A stretch of DNA of 64,000 nucleotides from Anoplolepis gracilipes (GCF_047496725.1 NC_132972.1:9411501-9475500); one strand, 5' to 3'. Numbered from the stretch's first letter, positions 1 to 14,164 are shown. The notes: a model not told the origin generated them from the letters alone. A program made the numbers and translations.

Positions 1-1416
1 TAGCCGGTAACGAACGCCCTGCGGGATACAGGCCTCGTCGTAGTGTATCACGTAAAGAGCGGGTGTTTTGCATAAATAACTGTCCCGAGAACGGATTCAA
101 TTTTCTCTAGACGCTTTTAAGCGGTCAGGCGATACTTAAAATACGAGGGCAACGGGTTACGAGTTGCCGGCTATTCAAAAAGATATTTTTCAAATACTTC
201 CTCAACTATTTCAAGGTGATAACATTCTATGCACTTTAAGAATTTTGTAATAATTCCTTTTTTTTATAATTTTCTTATTATGTATACAACTTTTTCAAGA
301 TATCGTTTTATTCCTTGAATTACATTGCATAAATATTATAAAAGCATTATTTTTTAAACTTTTTTTTTTCGTAATGAATAAGATAAAAGTTTGAAAACGT
401 ATTAAAGGGTTAATTCAACTGAATTCTAGTGTATTTAGATTAGTCGATCATTATTCCATCTTTCATTAAAAATCATTTTGAATAAGGTAATTACCATCGA
501 CTATATATGAGATAAAAATGCTAGATCGATGGCAAAAGTTCTTAGCATATCGTGCCCTTCCCCTTTTGCGGAGCAGGGTTTCTATGATGCCATTTGAGCT
601 CTCCCTTTCTATATCAGTTCGGTTCCCCCTTTAATTGGCCCGGTATGCGATTTATATTCGCGAGGCCGTCTTGCCGAGTCTTAATATCCTCGTTATCGCC
701 GGTACAATATTTCTTCCGTGCTCGGGTAGAGCCGGCGTTTCCTTCAGACTGACAACCCTTCACTCGAGAGCTAAACAAATTCGAAGAGGTCTTTCGCTGT
801 CCCCGGACCCTGCGGGAAAGAAAAAGACGGACAGAGAAAGAGAGAGAGAGAACGTGCAGAGATAAATAAATTGCGGGGGCGAGCACTCTTGTGACAAGGG
901 GAAAAGGAGGGCAAATTGCGCGCCGGAGACAAAGGAAGCGAGACTCGCGACGGAAAGGCAGAGAGATATAACGTTATGAATTTATTTATGCAATACAACT
1001 TGGCCCATTCGAATTACAATAGCGCGAAATTTAATTGGATCGTTTACTCGCAGCGCTCAAGGTACGATCGGAGTAAACGCGTTGCATGTCCTTACTTCGC
1101 TCCTTTTTCACCCATCTTTGCCTAGCTCGTTGAGGAACAAAAGAGGCTTCATCGAGTTTCTTCGGATTTCGGGAACGTGTTTTAAGGTGGGTGTACAGGA
1201 GCGAACGAGCAACGAAAAATATTCGCTGTTAAAATTTGAAAGATGTATACGTTGTAACGATTGTCGTTCGGATCGATTTACTTTTTATAAGACGGTACAT
1301 CAAAGGATTCATTTATATTGAACATATGGACACGTGAATATTCGATGTAGCGCGAAATTAGCAAACATGAATGCAAATGTCCTAAAATTCATATTCTCTT
1401 TTTACTCGTTTAATGT

Positions 1417-1467
<51 letters not shown>

Positions 1468-3266
1468 TTTTTTAACTTGGCTAAGAGATTTAACAATCTT
1501 ATGATTAATGGCAAACTTATGATTTAACGTGTACAATATATCAGATTAGAATTGCCTCGCTTAAATGTGTAAAATGACCTTTTTTCTTTTATTCTTCATT
1601 TTCCTTAATAAATAATATATTCAAATAATGATACATCTCGATTATTTTAAACATTGTATACGATAAGTTGTACTTTGACGAAAACGCGATTTTTTTGAGA
1701 CCATTAAAAAAAAAGCGATTCTAGCCTCTCTCGGAGACTCATCCTTTGTCTACGTTTTCACGAATATTATTTACGATACAGCTCTATTCCATTCGGCTTC
1801 GCCCTGTTTCCAACCGTTTTTCATACACAGTTGTACAATTTTCCCTATCCTTCTCGCTATCTCTTCGCTCTGGTTTCCCTTTGGCAACCGCGACGGCGGC
1901 GGCAGTGTGGTCTACTCCACCCGTTCTCGTTTCATTAATTTTATTTGCACGTTTTACGAGCAGCATCCGGAGCTCGAAACAAATTAATTGCGCCACGCCA
2001 CTCGAATTAATTGGCGAGCTCGTGATTCTCGACGGAAACTTTCGGCACAAGTTTACCGCGGTCTTTCTCTGATTCCCCGCAGATTGTGCATTGAGACTAC
2101 TTGTTGTACAATGGCGCGAACAATTCCTCCTTGAGTAATTTATAACGTGTTAAGAAACGGCACGTATATTTGCGATTTAAATGATAAGATAATACAACGT
2201 AATATCTCTCTACTTTACGTTTTGCTTGCGGAACGTGCATCTACGCATAGATTATGATGAGAATCTCGAAATGAAAATTTTTCCATTAACTTTTATAGCT
2301 GCGACGCAGCGTTAGCTCTAAACTCTGTACATTAATACAAATAAGCGCGCTACAAGTATATACATATATATATTTTTTTGTTTTTTTCTTGCTAGCGACA
2401 TATCACTTTTTATATTCACATTTCTTCCTCAAAATTGGAAGCAATGTTTATACATATGATATTATATATTTCTCTGGATATATAAATAATTTTTAAATAT
2501 TTTTTTTATATGAACTGATTGCTTGAATTAATCCATATATAGAAGATTAAGAATATATAAGAATTTTTTATCAATTTTTTTTATTGAGGTCAAAATGAAA
2601 TCGTCCCTTATTAATTGTTCAACAAATTTTTATTAATCCTTATGTCGTAATATTAAGAAAATTATTCAAAAATTTACTCGATTCAAGCGCGAGAAAGCCT
2701 GTGAATGAATTTTTTGCAATTAAGAATTTAAATTGAAATGGACATAATGCGGAAGCTCGAATCGTCCATGTTTCGTAACGAAAGTATATTTTTGGCCCAA
2801 GTAAAGCCCGGACAGTTAATCACCGTTATTAGAGTCGCTTAGACGGCAACGAGGTTCTAAAAACGTACTCTGAATAGCAATACTGGTGGATAGGAGGTGA
2901 GGCGGTAGGATTGCCGAGGCAATAACTGGGTATGACCCCCGGTTTACATCCGGATTTACATGTAAACGTACGCGGATCGTTGAAACTGCTTTCGCAACTA
3001 GTCTCGGGTCGAGTAAATTGGTAACTAAGTGCCGGAGTAATATCGGTAACAGTTTGCTACGAAAGCTTGTTGCTGCTGTTAGAGCGCATGTAAGTATCAA
3101 CACACGTCGCGTTCGAATGTTTCGAAGAAAGTGGGAGGAAAAGCGGTAATTAACTAACGATCGCATTATGAGACTTTGCGTTTACATTAGAAACGATTCA
3201 TAATCGCGATTGTAATACTTATTTTGCAATGGACGACGCGTCGCACACCGATAGACGTAATGCATC
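1..3266. other. Gene-free stretch, mixed composition
   Basis: I see no supportable gene here. Frames are short and overlap on both strands. The sequence alternates between AT-rich parts (about 180-530, 1320-1740, 2300-2760) and CpG-richer parts (about 600-1130 and 1780-2060). A GA tract lies at about 829-853 and a long TA microsatellite at 1421-1465. The minus-strand frame at 2816-3166 has no recognisable domain. Confidence 0.6.
1421..1465. repeat. (AT)n microsatellite
   Basis: About 22 uninterrupted AT dinucleotides in an AT-rich setting. Likely length-polymorphic; no coding frame crosses it. Confidence 0.95.
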
Positions 3267-3668
3267 CCTGTGAAGCAGGCCCTTTATTATTAAAAATTTG
3301 AAAAATTTATTAAAGAATTCTAGAATTCTCAATCGGTTTTAAAAATAGTTCCGTCAACGATAATAGCATTTGAAGATAGGAGGGGGGCTATCAAACCTCT
3401 CAACAGAATTGCCGATATCTGAAAAAATTTTTTACCCCTATGATCGATTTCTAGATTCTAACGATTTTTCTTAATAATCGAAGCGCTAAATTGATAATAA
3501 AAAAATTATGCTGTCTTAAAATTGTAAAAAAAAGTGAAGTTGGCCCCTCGTATCTTCAAATGCTATTTTCGTTGTTCTAAACGAGATTATTTCTAAAACC
3601 GATAGAGAATTCTAGAATCCTTTAATAAGTTTTTCAAATTTTTAATAATTATAGGCCTGCTTTACAGG
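3267..3668. mobile_element. Non-autonomous terminal-inverted-repeat element (MITE-like)
   Basis: The left arm (about 3267-3388) and the right arm (about 3542-3668) are inverted copies of each other. The outer ends read CCTGTGAAGCAGGCC on the left and GGCCTGCTTTACAGG on the right. Inside the arms the TTCTAGAATTC-type block, the AAAACCGAT block and the TAGCATTTGAAGATA block all recur in inverted order. About 150 nt of unique AT-rich sequence separates the arms. No frame of transposase size fits, so the element would need a transposase supplied elsewhere. I could not identify a convincing target-site duplication, so the outermost boundaries are good to a few bases only. Family assignment is not possible by eye. 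Confidence 0.82.
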
Positions 3669-4773
3669 TGTCATTCTTGCCACGTGCATAAGTAACGATT
3701 ACACGTGTCAGTTTTTTGTATATCTTTTTACTCGGCGACAATCGGGAGTTGTGTATTGTTATTTCGCGATATAGCGTTTAATCATTTGGATAATCAAGTC
3801 GTGTCATCATCGCATTTAAAGTGTGCTTGCATGCGTAAAGAAAAAGTAGATTTCGGCTGCAAAATAAAGCAATTTGTCTTGCTATATTTTCGTGGTGTGG
3901 CAAATGTATACGTCGACTTTCGCGATATTTTCGCGACCCGGCTTGGCAGATATGTTCAGCAGATATTACCCGGGTTATGAATATTTCCGTTGCTACACAA
4001 TGAAATCGCTGCACACAATGAGATCGCTCTGCTTTTCCGACAGAACGGTATCTGATTGCGGCGACGTTTCAGTACTTTGAAGAGGTACCTTTCTCGATTT
4101 ACAACCGCATGAAAGAGCTCATTAATGAATGGCACGCATGCATCACACAAAGAACAGAAATAACGGAAGAGAAATAATGAAAGACGACAATACGCAATTA
4201 TATGTCGAACGAGAGTATGCGCTTACTTGTAATAGATATCCGAAATTTCGTTATATATTCTGCTTTTATCATGTATTATTATTATTACTTCGTTGTTATA
4301 ATAATATGAAGTCATACATAAATACTTTGCAGTAACACGTTTATATACAGCGACTATAAATAATAGTTATAAAATATCTTGAATCAAAAAGAGTGCAAAA
4401 ATTAATCTGTATATTTCACTGCATATTAAACGTAAATTTATTTGACATGAAACGTGGGTGCGTCTCTGTTACTGAAAGTACAAAGTTCAAGCGTTTAATG
4501 TTAAATGCCTCGTGATTTCAATCTTTGTGCATTCAAACGTGAAAATTATCTTATTAAAACAATCAAAGTCCAAGTTACATGTTCATTTACTTCTGTAAAT
4601 GAGAAAATACGAGCCTAAATATTTAATATACGTTGCGTTTACCGATGAAGCGATAGCGCGCGAGGCAATAACACATGCCAAGAAAACTTGCTTGTCCGAC
4701 TTAGTGCGTGGTAGCGGCTGCATTCGGCGCATACAAATTTTCACATAACCGGCCACATTCGATGCTCCTCTCG

Positions 4774-4814
<41 letters not shown>

Positions 4815-5324
4815 CCTATCTATCTATCTATCTTTCTCTCTCTTTCGCCGTATCTTCTCTCGTTCTCGCGGTGTGATACCCGAGAACGACGAACCATACT
4901 TTTATATGCTCGTCGTTTTCCCTCCCCGCCGCCTTTCAACCCCTTCCACATTCCCCCGCCGAGGACCGCAACAGGATATCGCCAAGTAACTTCCCGCTCG
5001 TTCGTGCGGAGTCTCAATCCAATAACCATTTAAGAGCCTTACACTCGTACCTTACACGCCGGGGGAGCCGCTTTTACACGCCGCCCCGCCGCCGCTTTTT
5101 CTCCGTTCGTCTCGTTCGTTTCTTCCCCTAACATGCCCGCGGATGGTGATGCCGTTAGGTAGCATGTAAACGTATATAAGTGCGTCGTTGCACGAGCGGT
5201 AACAACGTTTGTAAGATTAAAAGGCATTTGTTTCGATATTGAAGGTGCATGGTGATTAGTCCGGTAAAGGAGTTCGCGTCAATATGCCATTCAGATTTTT
5301 TCTACTTTGAATATATTTAATTTT
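3669..5324. other. Gene-free stretch next to the 3.3 kb element
   Basis: No gene recognised. A plus-strand frame at 3705-3980 begins at GTG rather than ATG and shows no domain. The stretch from 4640 to 5230 is CpG-richer and carries a compound CT/CTAT microsatellite. Nothing marks a promoter clearly. Confidence 0.5.
4778..4846. repeat. Compound (CT)n/(CTAT)n microsatellite
   Basis: A pure CT run passes into CTAT units and then into an imperfect CT tract. All pyrimidine runs are on the + strand. Confidence 0.95.
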
Positions 5325-5550
5325 TTGCACATTAAATTTTTCTGCAATTCTTAATTTGTAATATGCAACATATAATCACACATTTTAGAAAAAAAATTAA
5401 TTTTATCATTTAAAAGTTCTGTCGTGTTTATGATATTGTGCATATATGTTTACACATAGAATTCTTAGATGACAAAATTAATTTTTTTTCTAAAATGTGA
5501 CTATATCACATTACGTATTGCAAATTAGAAATTAAAGAAAGATTTAGTAT
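5325..5550. repeat. Long imperfect inverted repeat (hairpin)
   Basis: Left arm about 5325-5410, right arm about 5469-5550, with a loop of about 58 nt. The two arms share, in inverted orientation, a near-identical core containing AAAATTAATTTTTTTTCTAA, and then CACATTTTAG-like and AATTTGTAATATGCAA-like blocks. Matching fades toward the outer ends. No coding frame. It could be a small decayed MITE or a chance AT-rich fold-back; the length of the matching core favours a real inverted duplication. Confidence 0.72.
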
Positions 5551-8500
5551 ATTTAATAGAAAAAAGTTCTGTATATGTAATAAAAATATATAACAAATCG
5601 TGTAGAAAATAATTTAATGATAATTAAGTAATCATTAAATAAATAGATGCTTAATATACAAAAATATTTAACTTTTAACATTTGGAGATACTTTAGGAAT
5701 GGAAGAGGAAGGGAGAAGGAGTTTAGTATGATATTTTAAAGAGACATTTATTTAAACTTACATCGGTGCAGCGAATTAGCCGGCTACTTATGTAAAATTT
5801 ATGTAAGGAAAGAATTTAATCTCGCGCTCTCATATCCTCCAGTTCATTCCTTGTTCTCCATTCAGTTACTAATTGTAAGCGTTCAACAGTAGTACACGAT
5901 GGTACTATACTCTTTGGCATATTTTTAAAAATATTTTAACATTTTTATACAATATATATAAATATTAACGCTAGCATCTTTGATACTTTGATCTGAAAAT
6001 TTCCTTTTTCAATTAATAACCGGTGGTCAATATTTAAATCGTAATTAAATAAAATATTTCTAACTCGATATATTTTTAATCTTTTCGTTGAAATATATAA
6101 AAAAAAGTTTATTGGGAAATTTCTTTTTCTCTTGAAACAAAAAAACTCACAAAGTAATTCTTCATAAGTTTCTTTCGTTATTTACGTTAAAAGAATGATG
6201 ATCAGTATGTTCCAAAGCAATGAGTTATCGATCACAATCTATATGATAATGTTGGTGGAATCAGAAAAAGTCATTTCGGTGCCTCCTCCCTTTTGTTTGT
6301 CCAGTATTCACCATGTATGACAAGTGCGTCCGTTTGCGGAATCGAAAAGAAAGGAGGAGGGAAGGGATCGTCTGTTATACAGATCGCTCCTTTCTCTTGC
6401 CGTGTTCAAACTTTTCTATCCTTCCCTCCTCTTTTGCTCTCTTTGCTTTGGTCCGTAACGCGTGACGATGTCTTTTGATTTCACGAGCAAATCCTGCATC
6501 CAATTTCGACGGACCGGCGAACGGGCCGTCCCTTTCCTGTCCAAGAACGATTGGGGATTTCTGCCAGAAGTCAAACAAATCTTGTCCATCGCTAACCGTG
6601 AAACGAATTTCTGGCCCTTCTAAGGAGATCAATCTGTAGTCCTCGACGTCTGTGCTCGATCAATTCGATGGTTGCTCCGTTTTGCGTCGACAGCAGCTGA
6701 TAGAAATTAATTGAAGGGTGGGAATGCCTGAAGGTGATAAAGGCGCAGGATATAGAACTGCTAAACTCTTTTCTTAGATTTTCTGGTGAAGAGAATTGTA
6801 ACTTTATTTGTAACAGATAGAAAATTAACCATAAAAATACTCGTATAATAAAAAAATGTTAAAAAGAGAAAAAACGATTTATATATATATATATATATAA
6901 ATGAAGAATTTTCTTCATAATTATTATATCTTTCAAACTTCCTTTAAAAAGAATTGAGATGATGAAATGTACCCGGTCGCGCATTTGCTAGTGAAATATT
7001 TTTGCCTTATAGTTGGTTTATTCAGAAGCAAAGACAAGCTAACGACTCGAGCTGACCTCATCGTTCACATTTTGCTCGAACTTTGAAAACCCTAATCAAG
7101 CTCTCGAGACTCATGCTTCTGATCTCCGTGTTCTAGTATTTCGCCCTCTCCACGTCAAAATCTCCTTTCTAATTAGGGAGCAGCGAGCAGCATTCAGCAG
7201 GAGTCGTCGCCTCGCGAAATATGATTTTCATTTCAGCTAGCGAATATGTGTGTGACACGCTTGACGGAAAATTTCGTCGCGAAAATGTTCGTCTTTTTCA
7301 CGGAAGCTAATTTCTTTAAGCACGGATTCGTCTCGCTGCATTCTCTGCACCGGGAAACAGTATCTTAAAGTACGTTAGCTTGACTTTATTGGACGACTTT
7401 CGGACGAACAGAGCGCAAAAGTTTTCATGGTTACGAGAGGGGAAGTCCCAGTCGTAAAAATAAGTGTACTATGAGGTGGTTTAACAGTGTCTTAAGCAGC
7501 GAAGCAACGTCGCGTTAAAATTCCTCGACAACATTACAAACTGCCCGCGGGAATCTCGCCGTAAAAAATAGGACATCGTTTTCGTCGTGCTCGAATTCTC
7601 TTTGTCAAATTATGTCGGATTGCATTCTTCTCTTTTATGACACTAGAAAAGGACAAATTCTTTCGATCGCATACAAAATATTTACTAATGTATATACATA
7701 TATATTTAACATTGTCATTCGCGCAATTCGCATTCGTAGCTTTTTCCCGACATATATACATATTTTTTGTGTGTATATACCTATGCGTGCCTCCGGGCTT
7801 GTTTCTTCGCGAGTTTTCGAATAAACGATTTTCCAGGAGGAAGGAATCGACCAGTGACGCGGAAGGGCCTGGAAGCGCTGCCATTAAAGTTGCTCGCATC
7901 CTCGCGGCGCAGGAGGCATCGCTAGCCTGATATCCATATGCAGCAGCCCGAGGAAATAAGCTCGCTCGTAAATAAGAAAAGTTCTTACCACCACTTGGAC
8001 ACCATTTCTCTTTTTCTCTCCCTCTTCGAGGGGTTTGCTCTCGAAGCCAGTGTGGAGCGCGCGCGTGGCTTCTAAGATATCGGATGATTTGTTGCAAGTC
8101 GTCCTCTTTTTTCGCTCCGGTCCGCGTCGCTTCCGATGGCTATGAATATACCGACGCGTGCGCGCACGCCGACGTCATTTCCCGGCACTTTAACGCTATA
8201 ATGGTCGGAACGGTCACTTAACTCGCGTTGCCGCTTTTTGTTCCGCGGACATTATTATTGGAACGGGAACCACGCCGTTTCGTTGCGTCTTGTTGTGAAT
8301 TACGAGCAACGTTTCTTTGACATTTACCGAAGGACATGGCGAAAAAAGAAATAGAAATGTCGCAATTTCACTGTTTTATAAGCCTTTCGCAACCTATCAA
8401 TATTTTTATAAAATTATCAATGGCTCATAAAGTTTGTAGAACCAAGTAAGCGTTCTTTCATATATATACGTACGTATATCTAGATTAAACCAATTATGTG

Positions 8501-11500
8501 GAAGTTAAAGATCTAGTTTAATACCTCGTTTCTCGTTTCGAACAATGCGATCACATTGGAAGATTATAAAATGGAACGGAATCGAGTTAGGAATTGAGAA
8601 TTCCCATCGCTAATCTATTTTCGACAAATAGAGTCAGCATTTTCCTCTCCCCGGAGGAGAATAACTGTCCTCGCGAAAGGTTAACGGTACACGCACGGCC
8701 GCATGTTACATTATGGAACTGGCGAGATTGATTTACGAGTCGCAATATTTCATTCGAGTTTCTATCGCGTCCTTCTGCATCGAGAAAGCTCGCGGTCTTA
8801 CGACAACACGGCGATGACACTCGCGTCTGTCCAGTGAGCGTGTGTCTCTTTTACAAGATTTATAATCGGCATGAGGTATCGTAAAAGTCGGTGAACGATA
8901 ATCAGATACAACCAGGACAATGAAATAGTTGGATTAACGCGGCACGTGCGCGCCTTGACCGGCAAAAATCCATCAAACGCGGTTCGCCGACGAGACACAT
9001 TGTGTGCATCCTCGTTAAATTTCAACGAGGACATCGCGGCTCGCTTATTTTTACACGTTATTTATACTCCCCGATTGCCGGTCGAGGCTATACGCCAAAG
9101 ATAGAAATAAAACGAAAGAAATCTCGTCGACGAGAGACGGGATACGCCTCGCACGCTTCTTATCTCGCGGAATCTCATGAGCGATCGCCGGTGATTTACC
9201 GGAATCCACCGTCGCGCCGGTATCTCTCAAATCTCAGGACTTATAGCACTGCCGTAGCATACTCATCCCTTCGCGAAAAATCGGCCGGCCATAAAATCTG
9301 CAAGTTCCGCGGAACTCGCGTGAAGAAAACGCGCAAAGAACATGCGTACAGTCGCTATTAGCGTTTAACATTTAATGTGATTCCGTGATTTTTATATTGC
9401 ATATATATATATATATATAAAACATACAATTTTATGTAAAAAAATATATATATGTATAAAATTAATTTTGCAAAGTTAAGAATTTAAGTTAAGAAGCGTC
9501 ATTGTAAAGAAGTAGTTCTTTATGTAACTTATGACGTTGTGGAAACGAAAAATGTTACTTTGCACTCCTTTTTTGTGACATGTCCACTGACACAGAGATG
9601 GACAGTATGATGAGGGTTAATAAACGAGTCCCATTTTCCCGACACGAAACGCGGCTCGCAGAGTCAGGAGTTGGCGAAATTTTTTTTTTCCCTCGGCAAA
9701 ACCGCGGATAGATCGAGGAAACTTCGACGTATCGGTGGATGGTTTCATCGGTGGACGAGAGTCTCGAGAGCGACGATGGTGATCAGAAAGGTCCGTGGTG
9801 TGTGCGCTGTGGAGAGAAAGAGAGACGAGAAAGAGGGGTCTTCTGGATATATAAAATAATCCTCAGAAATGGAGGGAATAAATCACTCGTGTCGTGAGAG
9901 GCCTGCCTGATCAGATGGAGGGGTTGAAAACGGGATAAAAACGTTTCGCCTCCCTTTCGGTTCGCAAGGAACTTTACTCCTGGCCGACCAACATACCCTT
10001 CAACACGCGTCGCCCGCATCTTTCTCCCCGTTTCTCTATTTCTCTCTCTTTCTCTCCCTCTCTCTCATTTTTAAGCCACCTCTCCTTCGCCGCCCTTTAT
10101 AACCCATCGGCAGCGTACTCCATTATTCGATCACGTCAATTACACAGCCTCTGCGCCTAACGACTAAAGAATTCGATGTGCCGGGGAACCCTTACGTTCC
10201 TCTCGCGCTGGCGGACGAGTGCATCGACTCGATGAGAGAGGAGTGTGAGAATTGATGGACGAAAAGGGAAGGGTTCTCGCACGCTTTTCCACGCGACGAC
10301 TAACGAAACGATCCTATTCGATCGATTTTGTTGCTTTTCTATCGAATGCGGCGAGCACGAGCGTTAATTTGTTTCCTGGTTATTTGTCGTTCGGTTTCGC
10401 CGCCCTTTCTCGGCTGAATACGTGCAAATATTTGTCCGAGTCAATCGTCGGGAATTATTTGGAATAAACATTCACGGCGCGTAATAAACTCGCCCGACGT
10501 TTCTCCGTTTCGCTACCAATTTTATAGGATTCACGACGACTCGAGATATATATATATTCTTTCGCCGCGAGTGCGCGCGAATCCCGTGACAGACCCCATT
10601 TTAAACGCGGGATTAACGGCAACGAAGTTAGGTACCCCGACGACGACGTTAGCGCGCGACGCGAAATTTCTTAATACGTGTCGCGAAGACTTATGGGGAT
10701 GCCCCGCCGAGCGAGCGCCCGGCAGATCATTCCAGCGTTTTTCATTTTGCACGCTCGCGCGCAATTTGTTTAATCTCGGCGTCTAATGAAGCTTATCTGC
10801 GTGGGATCGTTCGATCCTAATCCACGCGAAATTGCGTCGTTCGATTTTCCTTCGAATTAAATAGCACCACGCCCTTTCCTTCTGGCGTTTATCCTCGCAC
10901 CCCGTCGTCGTCCCCACGTTGTCTTCCTCTTCCCCTCCCGGACCCCGTTGACCTGTTCCTTTCCTGCCTGTGTTGCATCGTCGACCTACTTATTTCCCTT
11001 CAGCGAGGGTGGAAAAAGTAGCGGTAAAGGACTGCGTTAAACAAAGACACTGGATCAATTTTTCAAAAGGAATCGTTTCTAGCAAGCTAAAGACGCGGGG
11101 GAAATTGCGCGAGAGGATGGTTGGTTTGAAAAATAATTGATTAAGAGCTACGAGGGTGAAGAAGGGGCACGAGACTACCCTCATTATTTCGTTCGCGCGC
11201 TCCCTCAATTTTTCGTTTCGCTTGTTCTTCATTCCCCTGCTCGATCTACCTGTTTTTTATCCTATTTTTATGTTGCTGCTGCACTGTATCTTTATGTACG
11301 TAGTTTGACACTTTACTCATTTTCATATTACCTATCAAATTAATAAAAGTCGTAATTTAAAATTTAATATATTCCGTTTAATATTTTATCATTTTTATCA
11401 TACATATAGCGAGGTAATTATATTTAACAGTTTGCACACAATTTCTCTTTTTTAATTTACATCATATCCTTTTTGCTATTTTTTTCTTTTTCAATTTTTT

Positions 11501-11574
11501 ACATATAATATAATCGTATCGAGTGCCTTATAATTAGTTGAATTTAAAAACGAAATCCGTAAATTTTCACGCAG
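5551..11574. other. Gene-free stretch, mosaic composition
   Basis: No supportable gene. AT-rich from about 5550 to 6240 and from 6760 to 6960, with TA runs at 6880-6899 and 9401-9419. The parts around 7000-9360 and 9650-11240 are CpG-rich, with many overlapping random frames. The longest, 7534-8097 on the minus strand, crosses AT-rich and GC-rich parts without a domain. A strong splice-acceptor-like site ends at 7236 (TGATTTTCATTTCAG) and is followed by an open frame of 43 codons to a TAA at 7366; alone this is not enough to call an exon. Confidence 0.5.
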
Positions 11575-11614
11575 ATGTTTGCGACCACGTCTCTATTTGC
11601 CGATGGATTATTAG
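11575..11614 (+). CDS. Candidate 40 nt first-coding microexon
   Basis: The acceptor-like ATTTTCACGCAG ends at 11574 and is followed directly by ATG. Thirteen codons plus one base (MFATTSLFADGLL) run to a donor reading TTAG/GTAAGG. The frame is open and leaves one base for the next exon. The polypyrimidine tract is only moderate, and sites of this quality occur by chance in a window of this size. No protein family recognised. If real it would be the first coding exon of a plus-strand gene with very long introns. Confidence 0.13.
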
Positions 11615-14161
11615 GTAAGGATCCTGAACTAACATTCGATCCGCGCGACATTTCTGGCGCGCGAAAAAAACCTTATACCGCCACCCATTATGGCGCGCAA
11701 GCTGGCGAGGGATACTGCCACTCCATATGTCGCTATCCAATATCGGTCGAACATCGATCATTTCCGAGTAGTTCCCGTCGGTGGACAGTCGAGGCGATTT
11801 AGGGCACTCTGTGGAACGCGCGATGCATACTCGGCCAATCGAGCTGGTCCGTGTCCCCCTTCGACTTTTATTTCACACGATGAGAAAAAGAGAGAGAGAG
11901 AAAGAGAGAAAGAACCGACGAAAGGACGCGTCATTGGAGGACTTGATGGATTATTTGTCCGGAGAACGCGTTGATTGCTACCTTGTGAAGAGTTTCGGAC
12001 CTTGCTCATTATGATTACATCGATCTTATATTTACAACGCGGAAGGTCCCTCGTCATGTCTGGAATTCTAATCGCTCAACCCTCTGCCCGTGACCATGTA
12101 CCATATATGCGTATGTACGCACGTTCGCATACGCATATTTGATTTATACGTTTTACCGTTGGAATTTATAGGTTCGCGATGAGCGAAGTTGAGGAACGGA
12201 AGGGAAAGGAAAAGAAAAGAGAGCGTATGCGAGGAAAAGATAGAAAGACTGAGGGGGACGTCTCCGAGGAAAAGTCCGAAAGTCGTAAACGAGGCGAAGG
12301 TCACTCGACCTTCTCGCGACAAACTTGACTCGGTTGATCCTAAGATCGCTCGGATCCTTAAATTTTCCTTCGACTTACCGCAATTTGCAACTTTTTGTCC
12401 CGCTCGGTTCGGCGAAGATACGATCGTTTGTTTTCGTTACTCGTGACTGTAATCGTTGGTCTTCTCGCTTCTTTATTCAACGCGCGTAACGCACTTTTGC
12501 ACGGCAAGGATCTCGTCTAAACAAAGTCCATGCGAGGACGCGACTGCTCTGCAGAGGGAGAATTCATGAGAATTGGATAAAGTCATAAGGTAGAATAAAG
12601 ATAGAACTGGAGTCCCCTAATGTAGGATCTTCCACCCTTAAAGGCGCGGAAAGGACTTTAAGCTGTTTTCTTCCGTGCTATGTGTTACATTACGCACAAA
12701 TATACGGCATTCATGTACACATACTCTTTCATTTATACATAGGATATAGAAGGCTACTGTGCCTATAGTATACTAAAATTCATATTGCGCAGACAAAAGT
12801 ATCGAAGAGCGGGGCAAATGGAAAAAGATCATTATTCTATTTTATTCGATGTGCAATGGAGAGAAAATATGGAGAGAATATAAATTTTACTATATTAACT
12901 TGTTTTACATAAAACTTTAAAATGTGCATAAGTCATATCTTTGATAGCGTCATAAAAAATTTTTAATACACAATTTATTTTTTCATATATTATATATATA
13001 AATTTCTATCTTAATTTATATCATGAATTTTATACCATCGTCAAGATGATTATACATAAGCAATTTTTAATAATTTTGAAATTTCAAAGCTTTTTATCTC
13101 GATCTAATTTAATTGTCTTTAATATTATTCGCCGCGAGGAAAGAATCAATTTGAAACCAATATATAGAGTGCTATTTCGATCGTTTGTATTGTAAGAGAA
13201 ATTTGACCTGTGCGCGCGAGACTAGATTTGTCGGATATTCGATCGTACAAGTGCCTCCTCTCTCCGTCCTTTCATTCTGTCGATGTGGTTCTGCTTTCTT
13301 TTCTTAACCTTTTGAACAAGCTTTTGTAAGAAGTTTGGCAATTTGTAAGCTGACATCGTCTCCGCGAAGAGAGAAAGAGAGAGAAATCAGGAATACATAC
13401 ACGTGTGCTGTATAGTTACACGCGCTTTCAACATATATGCATGTATATACATAATATATCATATATGTATTGTATATACACATAAGTGGCTGCCTACAGA
13501 AGGAAGGATCACTCTCGGCTGTCGTTCAAGAAGTCTCTCGAAAGTGTCTATCAAATTTTTGTCTCGCGGTTATATCTCCGTAATACGATACGGAAACTCG
13601 AGCCGTTCGTAATTATTTCGTTACCAAAATTCGAGACACGTATACTCGTATACGTGAATTTTTTCCGCATCAAGTAGCAGTAATACGAGCTCTAAAATCT
13701 TGATATGTTACATTTATGTCGCGACTACCGAATCGACGGTAGCATGGTAGCGCAGAGAAAGCAATTTGCGATTGATTCGACTGGTATTGTCAAAGGGTAA
13801 CCGTACGAATCCGCGTGCCGATGCGCTTTTATCGTGCTCGAAAGCAGATAAACGAAAAACAAATAAAGCAAAACGATCTTGTGTTAATCGACGCTGTCCA
13901 ATTCGCAGATTTGCGCGGCTGCTATTTTCATGCTGGTCTCTCTACCATATTCACTCAAGCGTACATATGGTATATCCTACATTTTTAACGGCGCGTTCTC
14001 TAAAATTCCATTCCTCTGTATCCTCTCTCATATCGATACAAAGTGTTGATTGCTAACATTATTATATAGAGCATTCCAGGTATTTCGCTTTTCTGTCATT
14101 TTTCTCAATTTGAAATTTTTTTTATTAAAAATAATATTGTCATATTCTGTAAACATTATTT

Positions 14162-14164
<3 letters not shown>
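11615..14164. other. Gene-free stretch
   Basis: CpG-rich at about 11640-12560, then AT-rich from about 12660 to 13200. Overlapping frames on both strands around 11690-12450 reflect GC content and a GA tract at about 11885-11913. No domain recognised. Confidence 0.5.

Noticed and set aside
7237..7368. Strong acceptor followed by a 43-codon frame
   Set aside because: A stop-free run of this length after one of many acceptor-like sites is expected by chance, and no partner exon was seen.
7534..8097. 187-codon minus-strand frame
   Set aside because: No domain; crosses a TA-rich and a GC-rich segment with abrupt change of residue use; no splice or promoter support.
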